This document shows positions 61,575 through 64,000 of a stretch of DNA of 64,000 nucleotides, in pieces; positions within the stretch are counted from its first letter, which is position 1; each line of letters opens with the position of its first letter. The position numbers were made by a program, and so were the translations under genes. The DNA lies in the NCBI GenBank assembly GCA_001828855.1, contig MHZT01000040.1, forward strand, positions 113,054 to 177,053, in the 5' to 3' direction. The stretch is from Rhodobacterales bacterium RIFCSPHIGHO2_02_FULL_62_130 (GTDB lineage: Bacteria > Pseudomonadota > Alphaproteobacteria > Rhodobacterales > Rhodobacteraceae). The notes under the pieces were generated by a model. It had not been told where the DNA came from, did no database searches, and saw nothing but the letters and a program-made list of their open reading frames with translations.

Positions 61575-62333
61575 CTAGCCCAGACGGATTGCCACCCCCC
61601 AGCCGTTACATTTTTCCGCCAGATCGGGCGGCAAGGCGGAGTCGGTGAATACAGCCTCCACCTCTGCCAACCCGCACAGCCGCACCGGTGCCACCCGTGC
61701 GAATTTCGACGCATCCGCCACCAGAAACACCCGCCGCGCCTGCGCGATGATCGCCTTTGACACCCGCACCTCGGCCAGATCATAATCCAGAAGATCGCCG
61801 TCAGCGTCCACCGCCGACACTCCGATCACCGCGAAATCCACCTTGAACTGCTGGAACTGCTGCACCGTCAATTCGCCCACTAACCCGCCATCCGACCGGC
61901 GCAGCGCCCCGCCCGCCACGATCACCTCGCAGCCCGGATTATAGGCCAGAATATTGGCGACGTTCATGTTATTGGTCACCACCGTCAGATTCCGGTGATG
62001 CAGCAATTCCCGCGCCACCGCCTCTGTGGTCGTCCCCAGATTCAGAATGACCGAAGCATTATCCGGTATCGCCGCCGCACAGGCCCGCCCGATTGCCGCC
62101 TTTGCCGCCCCGTTCATCCGCGCCCTTGCGGCATAGTCGATGTTGGAGACGCCACCCCGCGCCACCGCGCCGCCATGCACGCGGTCCAACTGTCCGGCGC
62201 GACAGATCACCTCCAGATCGCGCCGGATGGTCTGCACCGTCACGCCAAACCGCGCCGCCAGATCGTCCACCACCACGCGGCCCGAGGCCCGCGCAATCGC
62301 CACAATCTCGCCCTGCCTGAAATTCAATCCCAT
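61575..62333 (-). CDS. glpR: DeoR-family repressor, GlpR-like
   Basis: The 252-residue regulator has a DeoR-type winged helix at the N-terminus (RQGEIVAIARASGRVVVDDLAARFGVTVQTIRRDLEVI, recognition helix VTVQTIRRDL) and a C-terminal phospho-sugar-binding domain with ILNLGTTTEAVARELLHH, GGALRRSDGGLVGE and VADASKFARVAPVRL. It diverges from glpD with 82 bases between start codons, the standard glpR-glpD arrangement, so it most likely represses glpD and is released by glycerol-3-phosphate. A second effect on the peptide transporter downstream is possible but not shown. Confidence 0.85.
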   Translation of the reverse strand: MGLNFRQGEIVAIARASGRVVVDDLAARFGVTVQTIRRDLEVICRAGQLDRVHGGAVARGGVSNIDYAARARMNGAAKAAIGRACAAAIPDNASVILNLGTTTEAVARELLHHRNLTVVTNNMNVANILAYNPGCEVIVAGGALRRSDGGLVGELTVQQFQQFKVDFAVIGVSAVDADGDLLDYDLAEVRVSKAIIAQARRVFLVADASKFARVAPVRLCGLAEVEAVFTDSALPPDLAEKCNGWGVAIRLG

Positions 62334-62358
62334 CCCGCCAATATTCGTTTTTCTTCGC

Positions 62359-62390
62359 TTTTGTCAAACTCGCGCGCATAATTGACAAAA
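62359..62390. promoter_or_regulatory. Inverted repeat, likely GlpR operator between divergent glpR and glpD
   Basis: TTTTGTCAA and TTGACAAAA are perfect 9-base inverted arms separated by 14 bases, centred between the two start codons. Each arm contains a TTGACA facing its own gene, so the element may combine operator and both -35 boxes. Dyads of this size fit DeoR-family operators. The -10 boxes are not obvious. Confidence 0.5.
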
Positions 62391-62415
62391 TCGCACCAAC
62401 TGCGACAAACGCGCT

Positions 62416-64000
62416 ATGACAGCAGATCTTTTCATCATTGGTGGCGGCATCAACGGCACCGGCATCGCGCGTGACGCCGCAGGGCGGGGCCTATCCGTCA
62501 CCTTGGCGGAAATGGGAGACTTGGCCCAAGCCACCTCCTCGGCCTCGACCAAACTGTTCCACGGCGGATTGCGCTATCTGGAATATTTCGAATTCGGCCT
62601 TGTTGCCAAAGCGTTAGAGGAACGTGAAACCCTGCTGACCGCCATGCCGCATATTTCGTGGCCGATGCGCTTTGTGCTGCCGCTGGCCCCCGACATGCGG
62701 TTTGACAGCACCACCCCCACCTCGAAACTGCTGCGCGTTCTGATGCCGTGGCTGAAGGGTCGCCGCCCGAATTGGCTGATCCGGCTTGGCCTGTTCCTTT
62801 ATGACACGCTGGGGGGGCGCAAAATCCTGCCCGCCACCCGTAGCCTTGATCTGCGGACCGATCCCGCAGGCAAGCCGTTGCAGCCCCGCTTTGCCAAGGC
62901 CTTCGAATATTCGGATTGTTGGGTCGAGGACGCCCGCCTTGTCGTGCTGAACGCCCGCGACGCGCAAAACCACGGCGCCACCATCCTGACCCGCACCCGC
63001 GTCACCCATGCCCGCCGCGAAAACGGCCTCTGGCACATCACCACCGAAACCGCCGCTGGCACCCAGACCCATACCGCCCGCGCGCTGGTCAATGCCGCCG
63101 GCCCTTGGGTCACCGATATTCTGCACGATGTCACCCATACCCCCACCGCGGCCAGCATCCGGCTTGTGCGCGGCTCGCATATCGTCACCCGCAAGCTTTA
63201 CGACCACGACCGCTGCTATTTCTTCCAAGGCACGGATGGCCGTATCATCTTTGCCATTCCCTACGAGCAAGACTTCACCCTGATCGGCACCACCGATCTG
63301 GACCATGCGGGCGACCCGCAAACCGCCCGCTGTTCGGATGCCGAGCGCGACTATCTTTGCGCCTTCGCCAGCCAGTATTTCGCCAAGCCCGTCACCCCCG
63401 CCGATGTGGTCTGGACCTATTCCGGCGTTCGCCCGCTTTATAACGATGGCGCAAGCTCTGCCTCTGCCGCCACCCGCGACTATGTGCTGACGCTTGATCC
63501 GCAGGACGCACCGCTGTTGTCGGTGTTCGGCGGCAAGATCACCACCTACCGCCGACTGGCCGAAGATGCGCTGGCCAAACTCGCCCCGCATCTGCCGATG
63601 AAACCCGCATGGACCGCGCGCAAGCCCCTTCCCGGCGGAGATTTCCCCCACACCGGCGTTGCCGCCCTGACTGCGGCGCTGCAAACCGCCCACCCCTACC
63701 TGACTGCCCCCCATGCCGCCCGCCTGATCCGCGCCTATGGCACCGACGCGATGTGCCTTCTGGGCGATGCCCGATCCTTGGCCGATCTGGGTCAGCATTT
63801 TGGCGCCACACTTTATGAGGCCGAGCTGCGCTGGCTGATCGAAAAAGAATACGCCCGCACCGCCGAGGATGTGATCTGGCGCAGGTCCAAGCTGGGGCTA
63901 AGGTTGACATCAGAGCAGATTGCCACGCTCCAAAGCCGCTTGTCGCTTGTCGGGGTGAACCCCGCCTACCTCTCAACCACCCGTAGGTCGGGGTTCACCC
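62416..64000 (+). CDS. glpD: GlpD: aerobic glycerol-3-phosphate dehydrogenase (3' end beyond window)
   Basis: GlpD is a membrane-associated flavoenzyme that oxidises sn-glycerol-3-phosphate to dihydroxyacetone phosphate and feeds electrons to quinone. The frame opens MTADLFIIGGGINGTGIARDAAG with the FAD motif GGGINGTG (9-16), then ATSSASTKLFHGGLRYLEYFEF near residue 41, WVEDARLVVLNARDA near 172, VRGSHIV near 253 and IFAIPYEQDFTLIGTTD near 277. The last visible block is YARTAEDVIWRRSKLGLRLTSEQIATLQSRL, which is close to the normal C-terminus. The frame then runs on through a palindromic element to the window edge without a stop. 528 codons are visible. Confidence 0.92.
   Translation, partial: MTADLFIIGGGINGTGIARDAAGRGLSVTLAEMGDLAQATSSASTKLFHGGLRYLEYFEFGLVAKALEERETLLTAMPHISWPMRFVLPLAPDMRFDSTTPTSKLLRVLMPWLKGRRPNWLIRLGLFLYDTLGGRKILPATRSLDLRTDPAGKPLQPRFAKAFEYSDCWVEDARLVVLNARDAQNHGATILTRTRVTHARRENGLWHITTETAAGTQTHTARALVNAAGPWVTDILHDVTHTPTAASIRLVRGSHIVTRKLYDHDRCYFFQGTDGRIIFAIPYEQDFTLIGTTDLDHAGDPQTARCSDAERDYLCAFASQYFAKPVTPADVVWTYSGVRPLYNDGASSASAATRDYVLTLDPQDAPLLSVFGGKITTYRRLAEDALAKLAPHLPMKPAWTARKPLPGGDFPHTGVAALTAALQTAHPYLTAPHAARLIRAYGTDAMCLLGDARSLADLGQHFGATLYEAELRWLIEKEYARTAEDVIWRRSKLGLRLTSEQIATLQSRLSLVGVNPAYLSTTRRSGFT
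63953..64000. repeat. Palindromic element in the 3' end of glpD
   Basis: GGGTGAACCCCGCCTAC at 63953-63969 and GTAGGTCGGGGTTCACCC at 63983-64000 are inverted copies with a single one-base bulge and a 13-base loop. The sequence looks like an extragenic repeat palindrome rather than coding DNA, yet it lies in the open frame of glpD. It may continue past the window. Confidence 0.7.

Noticed and set aside
59837..61783. A longer N-terminus for the ABC binding protein (up to 61783)
   Set aside because: The extra 115 residues are Trp/Arg/Cys-rich and run opposite the promoter and into the regulator; the signal peptide and a strong ribosome site mark the start at 61438.
1..64000. tRNA, rRNA, CRISPR arrays, prophage or insertion sequences
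   Set aside because: I found no tRNA-like cloverleaf, direct-repeat array, transposase or integrase; the palindrome at 63953-64000 is the only mobile-looking element.

Overview
This window looks like chromosomal DNA from a GC-rich alphaproteobacterium of the order Rhodobacterales. The evidence is an aerobic cobalamin operon with Paracoccus/Rhodobacter-type gene content (cobF, cobG, cobE, cbtA/cbtB), dense packing with ATGA/GTGA/TGATG gene overlaps, and terminator hairpins followed by a GGATATTTA motif. I saw no tRNA, rRNA, CRISPR array or insertion sequence.

Region 1 (1-9300) encodes surface-glycan functions. There is a small operon with an unrecognised protein, an alpha/beta-hydrolase-fold protein, a glycosyltransferase, an esterase-like protein and a sulfatase carrying C-terminal RTX repeats. 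Two glycosyltransferases face it from the other strand.

Region 2 (9433-33000) is a lipid-glycan locus. Side by side are lpxA and lpxD, an aminotransferase/oxidoreductase pair resembling GnnB/GnnA (the route to UDP-2-acetamido-3-amino sugar for amide-rich lipid A), and an SDR. Next come an LptF/LptG pair without other Lpt genes, ArnT-like membrane glycosyltransferases (two intact, one a pseudogene), a deacetylase-like protein, two different LpxB-like GT-B proteins, several GT2/GT4 enzymes, a GNAT, a B12-binding radical SAM protein and a GtrA/GtrB-like pair. I infer that these genes make and export a lipid A-like or other lipid-linked glycan. lpxC, fabZ, lpxI/lpxH and lpxK are not here, so this is either a split or an accessory pathway.

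Region 3 (34165-54106) is a nearly complete aerobic cobalamin locus. bluE and cobC supply aminopropanol phosphate; cobQ and cobO lie on the minus strand. A B12 riboswitch then precedes a long overlapping run: DUF1636, cobW, N, G, H, I, J, (K inverted), L, E, a 39-codon small ORF, M, B, A, DUF1636. A second B12 riboswitch precedes cbtB, cbtA and cobF. Together these cover uroporphyrinogen III to adenosylcobyrate plus cobalt uptake. cobS, cobT and the nucleotide-loop genes are not in the window.

Region 4 (54103-61438, minus strand) holds a GntR/FadR regulator, a class V aminotransferase of the isopenicillin-N-epimerase type and a complete peptide-type ABC transporter. Region 5 (61575-64000) is a DeoR/GlpR-like repressor divergent from glpD. 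glpD runs off the window, and its 3' end carries a palindromic element.
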